Shown piece after piece: positions 1 to 8,540 of a stretch of DNA of 64,000 bases. The DNA is from a virus. A model generated the notes under the pieces. It was not told the DNA's origin. It was given only the letters and a program-made list of their open reading frames with translations, and ran no database searches. Position numbers and translations under genes: made by a program. Location of the stretch: IMG/VR virus record IMGVR_UViG_3300008450_000017, positions 19,754 through 83,753 of that record; one strand, written 5' to 3'. Within the stretch, counting starts at the first letter, position 1. Every line of letters starts with the position of its first letter.

Positions 1-741
1 AGATTATTTAAGGACCATGATCTATATCGGTCAATTTTAACAGAAATGTTTAAACAATGGGGTGAAACAACCCCAGATAGAATTGTTTTTACCGGTGATC
101 TAGTCCACTCCAAAAATCAAATGACACCAGAGTTAATTGAGATGGTTAGTTGGGTTTTAACGGAGTGTTCTAAAATTTGTAAAACAATCATTATCCCAGG
201 TAATCACGATTTTTTAGTGAATAACATTGAAAGGTTGGACGCTTTAACACCAATAATTGACTCACTTAAAGATGATAATATTGTATATTATAAAGATAGG
301 GGTGTTTATGAGGATGATAATATTAGCTGGTGTGTTTATTCACAATACCAAGGGAATATCCCACCAGATCTTAGTGAAGCTAAAGGAATTAAAATAGGGT
401 TATTTCACGGACCAATATCCGGGTTAAAAACAGACCTTGGATTTGAGTTTGGTGAAGAAGCTTATGATGTTGAAAAGTTTGATGGTCTTGAAACCGTACT
501 TTGTGGCGACATACATAAAAGAGCTGAGTTTCAGTTTGGAACTGGTAAAGGGTATATGATTGGATCCACAGTCCAAAACAATATTGGTGAAAGTATTGGA
601 AGACACGGGTTTGGTATGTACGACATCGAAACGAAGGAATACACATATACCGACCTATTTAATCCTAAACCATTCCTTAAATTTTTTATAACATCATACG
701 AAGACTTGGAAAATGGATCAGAAGTTCTCAAAAATATTTGA
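1..741 (+). CDS. gp47-like recombination nuclease subunit (SbcD/Mre11 family), 5' end cut
   Basis: Calcineurin-like metallophosphoesterase, the nuclease half of a T4 gp46/gp47 (SbcCD, Mre11-Rad50) complex that processes DNA ends for recombination-dependent replication. Visible metal-site motifs are FTGDLVHS, PGNHDF, GLFHGP and CGDIHKR. The frame is open from base 1 through an ATG at 46, and the family's first metal motif (usually near residue 10) is absent, so the N-terminus lies upstream of the window. The partner gp46 gene lies 1.3 kb downstream. The end overlaps the next gene by 29 bases. The family call is firm; the role is by homology. Confidence 0.88.
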   Translation, partial: RLFKDHDLYRSILTEMFKQWGETTPDRIVFTGDLVHSKNQMTPELIEMVSWVLTECSKICKTIIIPGNHDFLVNNIERLDALTPIIDSLKDDNIVYYKDRGVYEDDNISWCVYSQYQGNIPPDLSEAKGIKIGLFHGPISGLKTDLGFEFGEEAYDVEKFDGLETVLCGDIHKRAEFQFGTGKGYMIGSTVQNNIGESIGRHGFGMYDIETKEYTYTDLFNPKPFLKFFITSYEDLENGSEVLKNI

Positions 742-1336
742 TAAAAAAACCCTGGAATCAATATCTAAATATTGTGGAACAAATAATATTTTAGACGTTG
801 ATAAGTTTGTTTTTAAATGTTTTAAACAAGGGTTTGATATTGAAAGATACGGTTTTCTGGGTGAAAGTAATCAAACTGAAGTAAAGGAGGTTGAAGTTAT
901 TAAATATGTTGATCGTGAGGTTATAAAGGAAGTTCCGACCCCCCCTACGGAAGTCGAAGTTATCAAATATGTAGATAGAGAGGTAATTAAAGAGATAAAA
1001 GTGGAAGTTCCTGTCGAAAAAATAGTATATATTTACGACAAAAAAACTGAAAATGAACTAGATGAAAGTATAACTAAAATGAAAGAAGAAATGTCTAAAA
1101 AAGATGAACAATTAGATGAACTTAGACGTAATTTAGACATTTTAAAAGAAACACCAAAAGAAAATACCGAGGAAACAAAGATGTTACAGGAAACACTACA
1201 AAAGTTAAGAAAGGAAATTAACGATAAAAACAAACAAATTCAAGAATTAGAAAAAATAAACAAAGATCTCACGGATGAATCAAGTAAAAAAATAGCGGTT
1301 TATCTTAGGGGATCAAATATAAATCAAAAAATATAA
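713..1336 (+). CDS. coiled-coil protein with EVIKYVDREVIKEV repeats
   Basis: Hypothetical protein of 207 residues. The N-terminal 55 residues look globular. Then come two copies of EVIKYVDREVIKEV separated by a proline-rich linker, a related KVEVPVEKIVYIYDKK segment, and a long lysine/glutamate coiled coil to about residue 190. The same class of valine-rich repeat occurs in the membrane protein at 6769. It overlaps the gp47 gene and probably shares its transcript. Function unknown; the architecture suggests an extended spacer or oligomeric rod. Confidence 0.8.
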   Translation: MDQKFSKIFDKKTLESISKYCGTNNILDVDKFVFKCFKQGFDIERYGFLGESNQTEVKEVEVIKYVDREVIKEVPTPPTEVEVIKYVDREVIKEIKVEVPVEKIVYIYDKKTENELDESITKMKEEMSKKDEQLDELRRNLDILKETPKENTEETKMLQETLQKLRKEINDKNKQIQELEKINKDLTDESSKKIAVYLRGSNINQKI

Positions 1337-1337
1337 C

Positions 1338-1718
1338 ATGGAATTAATTATTTTTATTTTAGCCGCTTACGGAATGACAACAATATTGGTGTATGGATCA
1401 ATATTTAACGGATTAAGAAACAAAATCCATAATTGGGGTAATAACAGATACGCTCCATTTCAGTACCTGGGTGAATTCCTATCGGGACTAATACAATGTG
1501 TTTTGTGTACCTCTACTTGGGTTGGATTTTTTCTATCATTAACTTTTTTTTCACCGGTAACACATTTTATTGGACATAATGAATTTTTTTATGTATTCTT
1601 TGATGGAATGTTATCAGCTGGATCAGTTTGGGCTTTAAATTCGATCATTGAATGGTTTGAAGAAAATAGACCAGTGAGGGAAATGACAAATAATAACAAC
1701 GAAACAATAAACGATTAA
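1338..1718 (+). CDS. small membrane protein, DUF1360-like
   Basis: 126 residues with a hydrophobic N-terminal segment (1-22) and two further hydrophobic stretches near 45-75 and 85-105. The motif CVLCTSTWVG resembles the CxFCxxxWVG signature of DUF1360 phage and bacterial membrane proteins, which have no known function. It starts 1 base after the previous stop, so it belongs to the gp47-gp46 operon. The DUF1360 match is from memory of the motif only. Confidence 0.7.
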   Translation: MELIIFILAAYGMTTILVYGSIFNGLRNKIHNWGNNRYAPFQYLGEFLSGLIQCVLCTSTWVGFFLSLTFFSPVTHFIGHNEFFYVFFDGMLSAGSVWALNSIIEWFEENRPVREMTNNNNETIND

Positions 1719-1729
1719 AAATAAATAAA

Positions 1730-2083
1730 ATGGGTAAGAAAGCTAAAGAACACAAAAGAAAAGTTGAAAAAAGAAACAGAAAAATCGAACAAGAAAAGTA
1801 TATGATGAAAAAACAAATTGATAAACTTTTTGAACAACGATTGGATGGTATGAATACTCCTGATTTAAGTGTAAAACTAGGTGATAAAGACTTACCGTTT
1901 AGTTTGGTTGAAGACTCCGGTATTTTTCCAAATACAAAACTAAACGATGAGTTGAATAATTTGGATTTTACTGATTCAAATAACGACGAAACAATAGACA
2001 TCGAAGTTATTGAAAACGAACCAACACACGACAGCGCTGGGTTCACAATTGAAGATAGAAATGACACAACTGGATCTATTTAA
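1730..2083 (+). CDS. hypothetical protein, basic N-terminus and acidic C-terminus
   Basis: 117 residues. Residues 1-40 are strongly basic (repeated K, R and E) and probably one long helix; the rest is acidic with no recognised domain. It lies between the membrane protein and the gp46 gene, whose likely ATG at 2061 falls inside its last codons. Function unknown. Confidence 0.65.
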   Translation: MGKKAKEHKRKVEKRNRKIEQEKYMMKKQIDKLFEQRLDGMNTPDLSVKLGDKDLPFSLVEDSGIFPNTKLNDELNNLDFTDSNNDETIDIEVIENEPTHDSAGFTIEDRNDTTGSI

Positions 2084-4442
2084 TCCACCAAAACAATTTA
2101 ATTACGATATAATGATAAATGAATTAGATTTTTCAAAGTTTGAGAACCCAACAATACAAGTTGTTTGGGAAGATTTACCCGAGAATTTTACTCAAGATAA
2201 AATTAAAGGGGTTAAACATTATTTTCAGAAAAAATATAACACAACAAATGTGAATGTGTTGACAAAGTCCAAAGCAGTACAGGACGACACCCAACAAACG
2301 GTTGATGTATCCTTAAATGTTACTGATGTTAATTATCAGTTGGATTTATTGAAAAAATTCTTGGAGTCTAAGAACTATGATGATTATATTGATGATGTAA
2401 TATCAATCAACAGAATGGTTGAAAATAAAATGTCGGAGGAAGAAATTGATAACACACAATTTAAAAAGTGGTACATTAGAAAAATTGAATTTTCAAATTT
2501 CCTATCTTACGGTGAAAACCAGGTTATGGATTTTGACAAATGTAACGGTGTTGTAGTTGTCGAGTCTGATCCACCTAATTTTGGTGGTAAAACAGTACTT
2601 TCAGTTGATTTATTGTTATTCTTATTTTTTAATGAGACAACAAAAACAACAAAAGCTGAGGAGATATTTAATAGGTTTACAAATCACGATAAAGTCACGG
2701 TAAAGGGTGAGGTAACAATTGATGGTGAGGATTACTTAATCGTTCGTACAATCGAAAGAAAGATGTCAAAAAAGGGTGACTGGAATGTAAAAACCGATCT
2801 AGACTTCTTTAAAAGACTTTCTGATGGTCAATTACAAAATTTTACTGGGGAACAAAGAAGAGAAACTGAAACCTTTATTAAAAATTCTATCGGGACTAAG
2901 GATGATTTTTTAATGACCATATTGACTACCGCTACTAACCTGGAGGAACTCCTGGAATCAAAACCAACAGCTAGAGGTCAAGTATTATCTAGGTTTATGG
3001 GTTTAGAGTTTTTAAAAAGGAAGGAGGAAGTTGGTAAAGAAATTTACTCAGAGTTTAGTAAGTCTAAAATGTCAAACGTATACAATACTGAGGAGTTAAA
3101 AACAGACATTGAAAATAATTCGAATAAGATTTCCGAATTAAAGAATGATATAGTAACTTTGTCGTCAGAATTATTAGACATTGAAGATAGATTGACAACT
3201 GGTAGAAAATATCGTGACGACATGTTAAAGAAAAAACATACCATAGATACTGAAATTAGTATGTTGAATCCAACAAAAACAGATGAGGAGATCTCACAAT
3301 TAAAGACCCAAAAAAGTGGATTTATTGTAAAAATCTCTGAATTAAATGTTGTTGAACCAAAAGAATTTTATCATGAGGATAAACACGATGAAATTAAAGA
3401 TGAAATGAAGACCACAAATGGAGAGCTAGTATCTTCTCAAAACAAAGTACAAGAAATTGAAAATTTGATTAAAAAGTATGGTGACGGGATTCAATGTGAA
3501 CATTGTGGGATCAAATTAATGGAAGCTGCTTTAACAAAGAAAAAGATTGATGAATTATCTGATTGGGAAATTAAAGTTGACAAACTATCAAAAAAATGGA
3601 AAGATCTTGAGGTTAAAGAAAAATCCTACACACAACTTAAAAAAGACTTTGATGAATATGAGAAAAACAAACTAATCAAAGAAAAGTATGAATTAAGTGT
3701 TGAAAGTTGTGATTTAAAAATTGAAACCTTAAATGATAAGATTAGTAGGTGGAACGATGTTCAGGATAAAATAAAGGAAAATCAACAGATTGATACACAA
3801 ATAATAAAAGCTGACCTTAAAATTGAACAACTTGAAGGTGATAAAAAGGTTAAAACCCAAGAAATCACAAATAAGGAGTATCAAATAAAGTCATCTGATG
3901 AGAAAATTGATAATTACTCAAAGATTATAATCAAAATATCTGAGGAAGAGGAAAAGGATAAGATCTACAAGATGTACCTGGAAGCTTTTGGTAAAAACGG
4001 GTTGTCTAAAATGATTATGAAAACAATGATGCCATTAATTAATTCAGAATTACAAAGATTAATGGAAGACAGTTCATACTTTAAATTGGAGATTAGAATA
4101 AATGATAAAAATGAAGTTGAGTTTGTAATGATTGATAATGGGACCGGAATTGAAAAATTAATGGTATCTGGGTCTGGATATGAACGAACAATAGCTTCAT
4201 TAGCTTTAAGATCCGTTTTAAGTAAGATATGTAGTTTACCAAAACCAAATATCGTTGTGTTTGATGAGGTATTTGGTAAAATATCTAACGATAACCTGGA
4301 GATGGTATCTGAATTTTTTGTCAAAATAAAAGAATACTTTGAAAAAATATTTGTCATCACCCATAACCCAATGGTTGGACAATGGGCTGATACAATTGTA
4401 AAAATTAAAAAAGTTGATAATGTGTCAAAAATAATGATGTAA
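2061..4442 (+). CDS. gp46-like recombination nuclease ATPase subunit (SbcC/Rad50 family)
   Basis: SMC-like ATPase that pairs with gp47 in DNA-end processing. From the ATG at 2061 (23-base overlap with the upstream gene) the protein has 793 residues; a frame-matched ATG at 2010 is possible but overlaps more. Seen: an ATPase N-half starting IRKIEFSNFLSYGE near residue 150, a nucleotide-binding loop DPPNFGGKT near 170, long coiled coils, a zinc-hook CEHC near 480, a signature-like VSGSGYERT, Walker B NIVVFDE near 730, and an H-loop VITHNP. Odd points: about 150 extra N-terminal residues before the ATPase fold, and a P-loop with proline where the first glycine is expected. Confidence 0.9.
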   Translation: MTQLDLFNPPKQFNYDIMINELDFSKFENPTIQVVWEDLPENFTQDKIKGVKHYFQKKYNTTNVNVLTKSKAVQDDTQQTVDVSLNVTDVNYQLDLLKKFLESKNYDDYIDDVISINRMVENKMSEEEIDNTQFKKWYIRKIEFSNFLSYGENQVMDFDKCNGVVVVESDPPNFGGKTVLSVDLLLFLFFNETTKTTKAEEIFNRFTNHDKVTVKGEVTIDGEDYLIVRTIERKMSKKGDWNVKTDLDFFKRLSDGQLQNFTGEQRRETETFIKNSIGTKDDFLMTILTTATNLEELLESKPTARGQVLSRFMGLEFLKRKEEVGKEIYSEFSKSKMSNVYNTEELKTDIENNSNKISELKNDIVTLSSELLDIEDRLTTGRKYRDDMLKKKHTIDTEISMLNPTKTDEEISQLKTQKSGFIVKISELNVVEPKEFYHEDKHDEIKDEMKTTNGELVSSQNKVQEIENLIKKYGDGIQCEHCGIKLMEAALTKKKIDELSDWEIKVDKLSKKWKDLEVKEKSYTQLKKDFDEYEKNKLIKEKYELSVESCDLKIETLNDKISRWNDVQDKIKENQQIDTQIIKADLKIEQLEGDKKVKTQEITNKEYQIKSSDEKIDNYSKIIIKISEEEEKDKIYKMYLEAFGKNGLSKMIMKTMMPLINSELQRLMEDSSYFKLEIRINDKNEVEFVMIDNGTGIEKLMVSGSGYERTIASLALRSVLSKICSLPKPNIVVFDEVFGKISNDNLEMVSEFFVKIKEYFEKIFVITHNPMVGQWADTIVKIKKVDNVSKIMM

Positions 4443-4443
4443 T

Positions 4444-4947
4444 ATGAAACATTTACTATTCGTGTATCCACATAATATTAGAAATACACAAGATTTAGCT
4501 GAAGAGATTTGTGATGTTTTATTGGGATTCTCAAACTCCAAAAACATTAAATACACTTACGGACCAAAATATATAGTAATACATTTTAGTACTGACCCAA
4601 GTGAGTTGTCCGAATTAGAGGACGTGTTATTAATCTATGGTAAACAAGTAGAGATTGACTTTACGTATTTCATAGTACAAGCTAATGACGGGTTCAGAAC
4701 TAATATCTCATCAGAAATTAAAAACTATTTAAATGACATCCAGAGTGATGAAAAATCATTACACGAATATAAATCACTTGTTGGTGAATTTTTTTTAGAA
4801 GAATTGAGTGGATTTACTAAAATTGTAAATAACATGGAGTCTAAATTAAGTGTGGACGAGATTCTAGATAAAATAAGTCAGTATGGTATGGAATCATTAA
4901 CTAAACAAGAATTAAATAAACTAAACAATCAGTCAAAAAGGGGATAA
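4444..4947 (+). CDS. hypothetical protein with DUF6576-like C-terminal segment
   Basis: 167 residues. The first 140 are not recognised. The last 30 (DEILDKISQYGMESLTKQEL) match the short ILDKIxxxGxxSLTxxE helix pair seen at the C-terminus of Bacteroidota proteins such as rhomboid-type membrane proteins (DUF6576). It sits 1 base after gp46 and 6 bases before the sigma factor, so it is probably co-transcribed with both. Function unknown; the C-terminal match is by memory of the motif. Confidence 0.65.
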   Translation: MKHLLFVYPHNIRNTQDLAEEICDVLLGFSNSKNIKYTYGPKYIVIHFSTDPSELSELEDVLLIYGKQVEIDFTYFIVQANDGFRTNISSEIKNYLNDIQSDEKSLHEYKSLVGEFFLEELSGFTKIVNNMESKLSVDEILDKISQYGMESLTKQELNKLNNQSKRG

Positions 4948-4953
4948 CGAAAT

Positions 4954-5754
4954 ATGAAGGAAAAAAATGGGGGTATACCAATTAATCAAGAAGAACTTTA
5001 TTATTATTTAAAAGACATCAGGAAACTTAAAGTAATGACCCCAGATAGGGAAAAAGAATTAGCTGTAAAGATGAAATTAGAGTCGACAACTAAATACGAA
5101 AGGGATAAAATTGAGGAAGAACTGTTACTCGGTAATTTACGATTTGTAATTACGGTAGCTAAGAAATACCAAAACCAGGGTATGGATCTCCAAGATTTAA
5201 TAGCTGAAGGTAACTTTGGGTTAATGAAAGCTATTAAAAACTTTGATTGGGGTAAGGATCTTAGATTTATATCGTACGCGGTTTGGTGGGTTAAACAAAG
5301 TATTATCCAGTCATTAAATGATAACGCTAGAACCATAAGACTCCCGGTTAATATTGTTCAGGATTTACAAAAAGCTAAAAAAGAAGTTGAAAACTCCGGT
5401 AAAAAAATGGATGACAAATTCACATCACTACCATCAATTATTGATCTAAATATGTCGATAAATAGTGAAGGTGATACGTTGATCGATGTTATTGTTAACA
5501 ATGACGCGGAGTCACCAGATTCCATTTTCAACACTAAAGATCAATTAAAGGATAAAATGATGTCAATTCTAAATATTCTAGATGATAGAGAAAGAGTTAT
5601 TGTTGAAGATTATTACGGATTAACAGGAACACCAAGAACGTTAGAAGATATTGGATCTGACTTTAATCTAACAAAAGAAAGAGTTAGACAAATTAAAGAT
5701 AAAGCTTTGCGTAGACTTAGAAACGAAAGTTCAGAATTATTTGATTATTTATAA
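4954..5754 (+). CDS. RNA polymerase sigma factor, sigma-70 primary-type
   Basis: 266-residue sigma-70 protein. Region 1.2-like: ELYYYLKDIRKLKVMTPDREKEL. Region 2 is clear: NLRFVITVAKKYQNQGMDLQDLI, then FISYAVWWVKQSI and ARTIRLPVNI. Region 3 is degenerate. Region 4 has LDDRERVIVEDYYGLTG and the helix-turn-helix TLEDIGSDFNLTKERVRQI. It resembles the compact RpoD of Bacteroidota (about 290 residues) and differs strongly from T4 gp55 in sequence, yet it sits beside gp46/gp47 as gp55 lies near them in T4. Inference: it redirects host polymerase to phage promoters, possibly the TATTTATwA sites. Confidence 0.92.
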   Translation: MKEKNGGIPINQEELYYYLKDIRKLKVMTPDREKELAVKMKLESTTKYERDKIEEELLLGNLRFVITVAKKYQNQGMDLQDLIAEGNFGLMKAIKNFDWGKDLRFISYAVWWVKQSIIQSLNDNARTIRLPVNIVQDLQKAKKEVENSGKKMDDKFTSLPSIIDLNMSINSEGDTLIDVIVNNDAESPDSIFNTKDQLKDKMMSILNILDDRERVIVEDYYGLTGTPRTLEDIGSDFNLTKERVRQIKDKALRRLRNESSELFDYL

Positions 5755-5759
5755 AAATA

Positions 5760-5790
5760 TTTGGAAATTAAAAAAAAACCATTATCTTTG
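5760..5790 (+). promoter_or_regulatory. Bacteroidota-type promoter
   Basis: TTTG at 5760-5763, a 19-base spacer, and TATCTTTG at 5783-5790 fit the -33 TTTG / -7 TAnnTTTG consensus of Bacteroidota primary sigma. It lies 22 bases before the ATG at 5813. Confidence 0.75.
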
Positions 5791-5812
5791 GTTAAATATT
5801 TAAAATTTAGTC

Positions 5813-6028
5813 ATGGTAAAAGGTCAAAAATTTATAGCAACTCAGGACACTTATATTCTGTACACGTTTAAAAATGGTGGTGGTATTAATGGTCGTAAAG
5901 TAAAAAAGGGTGAGGAAGTAACCTTCTTAACTCAGTCTATTGAGATTGGTACCCGTTGTGTAACGTTCTATGAAACTCTATATAAGGTACCTATGGATTA
6001 TTTTACAAAATTATTCATCAAAAAATAA
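5813..6028 (+). CDS. small hypothetical protein
   Basis: 71 residues, beta-rich in appearance, with basic patches (NGRKVKKGEEV). It is the first gene after a promoter and is followed at 5 bases by the next small gene. No family recognised. Confidence 0.6.
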   Translation: MVKGQKFIATQDTYILYTFKNGGGINGRKVKKGEEVTFLTQSIEIGTRCVTFYETLYKVPMDYFTKLFIKK

Positions 6029-6032
6029 TATT

Positions 6033-6323
6033 ATGTCTTTTTTCGATCAAATAGTTTTTGAACCACACCAGGTTGGTGAGGGGAAACAAGGTAAGTTGTT
6101 TTTACCAAATGGGTACGGTATTTCTGTCGTTAGGTTTAAAATACCAGGATCAACAAGATACGGATCTTATTGTGATGGAAACACCTGGGAAGTGGCAATA
6201 ATTAAAGGGACACCGGATAATTGGGATATTACTTATGACACACAGTTTACTAATGATGTTTTAGGGTATCAAACCGAAGATGATATTAATGAGATTTTAA
6301 AAAAACTTAGAAGAATTCATTAA
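6033..6323 (+). CDS. small hypothetical protein
   Basis: 96 residues from the ATG at 6033, 4 bases after the preceding stop; an in-frame ATG at 5970 would overlap the upstream gene by 59 bases and is less likely. The sequence (FEPHQVGEGKQGKLFLPNGY ... NTWEVAIIKG) resembles short phage proteins of unknown function. A second promoter follows it. Confidence 0.6.
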   Translation: MSFFDQIVFEPHQVGEGKQGKLFLPNGYGISVVRFKIPGSTRYGSYCDGNTWEVAIIKGTPDNWDITYDTQFTNDVLGYQTEDDINEILKKLRRIH

Positions 6324-6326
6324 AAA

Positions 6327-6358
6327 TTTGGCCAGTTAAAAAAAAACCTATATATTTG
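6327..6358 (+). promoter_or_regulatory. Bacteroidota-type promoter
   Basis: TTTG at 6327-6330, a 20-base spacer, and TATATTTG at 6351-6358. It is 30 bases upstream of the ATG at 6389. Confidence 0.75.
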
Positions 6359-6388
6359 TTTTATATTTATTAATTTAATTTTTTGTTT

Positions 6389-6622
6389 ATGTCTGATTTA
6401 CGTAGAAAAGTTGAGGTTAACTATGATATTCTTAAGGAAGGTATCAGAAAAAAAAGATTAACCATTGATGAGATTGACCACATGACTTGTGAATTAATCA
6501 CGTTCTTAGCTATATTAACCGATAGGGGTTTTACCCATATTAATCAGACCGAATCCGTGGATAGGTACAAAGATAGAGTCTGGAATATCGTCGAAAAAGC
6601 CGGACTATTACCTGAGTTGTAA
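6389..6622 (+). CDS. small hypothetical protein
   Basis: 77 residues from the ATG at 6389, which directly follows the promoter leader; a TTG two codons earlier is rejected. The protein is probably all-helical (RKVEVNYDILKEGIRKKRLT, DEIDHMTCELITFLAIL). A single-gene transcript is likely, because a promoter precedes it and a terminator follows. Function unknown. Confidence 0.6.
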   Translation: MSDLRRKVEVNYDILKEGIRKKRLTIDEIDHMTCELITFLAILTDRGFTHINQTESVDRYKDRVWNIVEKAGLLPEL

Positions 6623-6649
6623 ATTTGGTATCTCCCTATATTTCTAATT

Positions 6650-6680
6650 ACCCTACGATTATTCGTGGGGTTTTTTATTT
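6650..6680 (+). terminator. intrinsic terminator
   Basis: A 9-base-pair stem, ACCCTACGA / TCGTGGGGT with one G-U pair, a TTAT loop and a T-rich tail. It ends the 6389 gene and separates it from the late-type block. Confidence 0.8.
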
Positions 6681-6743
6681 TAATCCAATTAACACGGAAC
6701 CCAGTTAGAAGTAGTGACATATTCAAATAAATGTCTATAATAG

Positions 6744-6755
6744 TATTTATAAATA
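6744..6755 (+). promoter_or_regulatory. T4-late-like promoter box
   Basis: TATTTATAAATA is a perfect palindrome that includes TATAAATA (6748-6755), identical to the T4 late promoter octamer. It lies 13 bases before the ATG at 6769. A wider inverted repeat GTCTAT / ATAGAC flanks it. Function is inferred from position and similarity. Confidence 0.55.
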
Positions 6756-6768
6756 GACAACAATTGAT

Positions 6769-7947
6769 ATGAAAGAAAAATTTTTACCTTGGTTTTTATT
6801 GTTTTGTGCTCTTGGTTTATCTGGTACAGCGGCTTATTATAGTGTTATAGGGTTATCTGTGGTATTTTCTGGAGTAGCTATACCGGTTATAATTATGGGA
6901 TCATTTTTGGAAATATCCAAAATAGCTATCGCGACTTATCTACACGACAAATGGAAACAAACTTATGGTGTTTTGAAAATATACATGACCATAGCTTTAG
7001 TTACCCTATCAATAATTACATCACTTGGTATATATGGACTATTAAGTACCGGATTCCAGGGAAATATATCAAAACTTGAAATTAGTGAAAAACAAATAAA
7101 AAATGTTGAAGTTAAGAAAAAAAGATTTGAGGAAATAAAAAGTGAATTAAATCGAGAAAAAACAATACTTGATGGGGACATCACCAAATTACGGGATGGA
7201 TTATCGACAAATACAACAACTCAATCGGTGGATAGAAAAACCGGACAGGTAATAACAAAAGCTAATAACGCAAACCGTAAAACTTTTGAATCCCAATTAA
7301 AAGAAGCTCAAACAAGACGTGATGAATTGTCAAAAAAAGTTGATGGGTATAATGACAGTATTACAAAACTTGACGTTGAGATATTAAATATGGAATCCCA
7401 AGAGTTGTCGGGAAGTGAACTTGGAGTGATAAAATATGTGAGTGAGATGTTAGATTGGGATATAAAAAAAACTGCTAACTTTTTTATATTAATCCTTATA
7501 TTTGTGTTTGATCCATTGGCAATTACCTTGGTAATTGCGACAAATCAAGCTTTTAAAGGAAAAAGAAAAGACGAAGATACTCCACAACTACCCCACAACT
7601 ACCCCACAACCACCCCCCAAGTTACCATACAAGATACCGACCAAGTACCGACTAAGTTACCTACAAGCTCCGACCAAGCTGAACCAATAATAATTGAAAA
7701 AATTGTTGAGGTTCCGGTAGAGGTTATTAGAGAAGTTGAAAAAATTGTTGAAGTTCCAGTAGATCGAATAGTTGAGGTTGAAAAAATTGTTGAGGTTCCA
7801 GTAGACCGGATAGTTGAAATTGAAAAAATAGTTGAGATCCCAGTTGAGGTCCAACCAACCACACCAGACGAAAATTTATTCGATGAGAATAGATTCTTCA
7901 AGGATGAACAACAAGTTAAACGTTTAACATATACCAAAAATGTATGA
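6769..7947 (+). CDS. multi-span membrane protein with coiled coil and EKIVEVPV repeats
   Basis: 392 residues. Hydrophobic segments lie near residues 7-27, 30-50 and 65-85, followed by a coiled coil (about 100-215, KKRFEEIKSELNREK and similar), another membrane span near 238-260, a proline/threonine linker, and tandem EKIVEVPVDRIVEV repeats near 310-365. Comparable multi-span plus coiled-coil proteins are common in large phages, without known function. It starts the block behind a TATAAATA box, and its stop overlaps the amidase start (ATGA), so it is co-transcribed with the lysis genes. A lysis or envelope role is only inferred. Confidence 0.8.
   Translation: MKEKFLPWFLLFCALGLSGTAAYYSVIGLSVVFSGVAIPVIIMGSFLEISKIAIATYLHDKWKQTYGVLKIYMTIALVTLSIITSLGIYGLLSTGFQGNISKLEISEKQIKNVEVKKKRFEEIKSELNREKTILDGDITKLRDGLSTNTTTQSVDRKTGQVITKANNANRKTFESQLKEAQTRRDELSKKVDGYNDSITKLDVEILNMESQELSGSELGVIKYVSEMLDWDIKKTANFFILILIFVFDPLAITLVIATNQAFKGKRKDEDTPQLPHNYPTTTPQVTIQDTDQVPTKLPTSSDQAEPIIIEKIVEVPVEVIREVEKIVEVPVDRIVEVEKIVEVPVDRIVEIEKIVEIPVEVQPTTPDENLFDENRFFKDEQQVKRLTYTKNV
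7700..7850 (+). repeat. tandem repeats encoding EKIVEVPVDRIVEV
   Basis: Three to four degenerate in-frame copies of a unit of about 42 bases (core GTTGAAAAAATTGTTGA followed by GTTCCAGTAGA). They lie in the C-terminal part of the membrane protein and encode valine-proline-rich repeats like those at 880-1030. Confidence 0.8.
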
Positions 7948-8540
7948 TTGACATTATTGACATATATACTACGGATCAAGGTGAGGTAAATAACAATAAA
8001 AATAAAATAATTTTAACTCACACCGGTAGGAATTCAATAAACTATATACAGTCATTAAAATACAGGAATAATAAAAAATACAAAAAAATACCAAACTTCG
8101 TAATAACTAGGGACGGTAAAATCATCCAGACATTAAGTCCAGAAAAATACCTAAAATATTTTTCATTGGATAAGATGAATAAGGAGTCCGTGGTGGTATC
8201 ACTGGAAAACCTAGGTTGGTTAGAAAAAGTACCACTTAAAAATTCATACATTAATTGGATTGGTGATATTTATAATGGGGACATTTTTGAAAGAAAGTGG
8301 AGAGATTATATTTTTTGGCAACCATACACAACAGAACAAATGGAATCTTGTGTTTTATTGTGTAAAAAATTGTCAGAAGATATGTCAATAAAACTTAAAT
8401 GTATTGGACACAATACAAAAATAAATGGAGCTGAAAGACATGAGGGTATTTTAACTAAAAGTAATTTTGAGTTATATAATACTGATCTTAGTCCAGCTTT
8501 TAATTTTGAATGGTTTGTAAAAAAAATTGAAGATGAATAG
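7944..8540 (+). CDS. N-acetylmuramoyl-L-alanine amidase (amidase_2 type), probable endolysin
   Basis: 198 residues. The fold markers of amidase_2/PGRP enzymes are visible: LTHTGRN with His26 as a likely zinc ligand, PNFVITRDGKIIQTL (the FxIxxDGxI strand), SVVVSLENLG, and a C-terminal IGHN ... ERHEGILTKSNF ... TDLSPAF block that would carry the second histidine and the D-x-P-like ligand region. These enzymes cut the bond between MurNAc and the stem peptide. There is no signal peptide, so it would need a holin-like partner. It starts within the previous stop and precedes spanin-like genes. Confidence 0.78.
   Translation: MIDIIDIYTTDQGEVNNNKNKIILTHTGRNSINYIQSLKYRNNKKYKKIPNFVITRDGKIIQTLSPEKYLKYFSLDKMNKESVVVSLENLGWLEKVPLKNSYINWIGDIYNGDIFERKWRDYIFWQPYTTEQMESCVLLCKKLSEDMSIKLKCIGHNTKINGAERHEGILTKSNFELYNTDLSPAFNFEWFVKKIEDE

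Noticed and set aside
7700-7850. A DNA-level tandem repeat with a possible origin or parS role
   Set aside because: The unit is a multiple of three, stays in frame and encodes a regular peptide repeat. Protein-level selection explains it.
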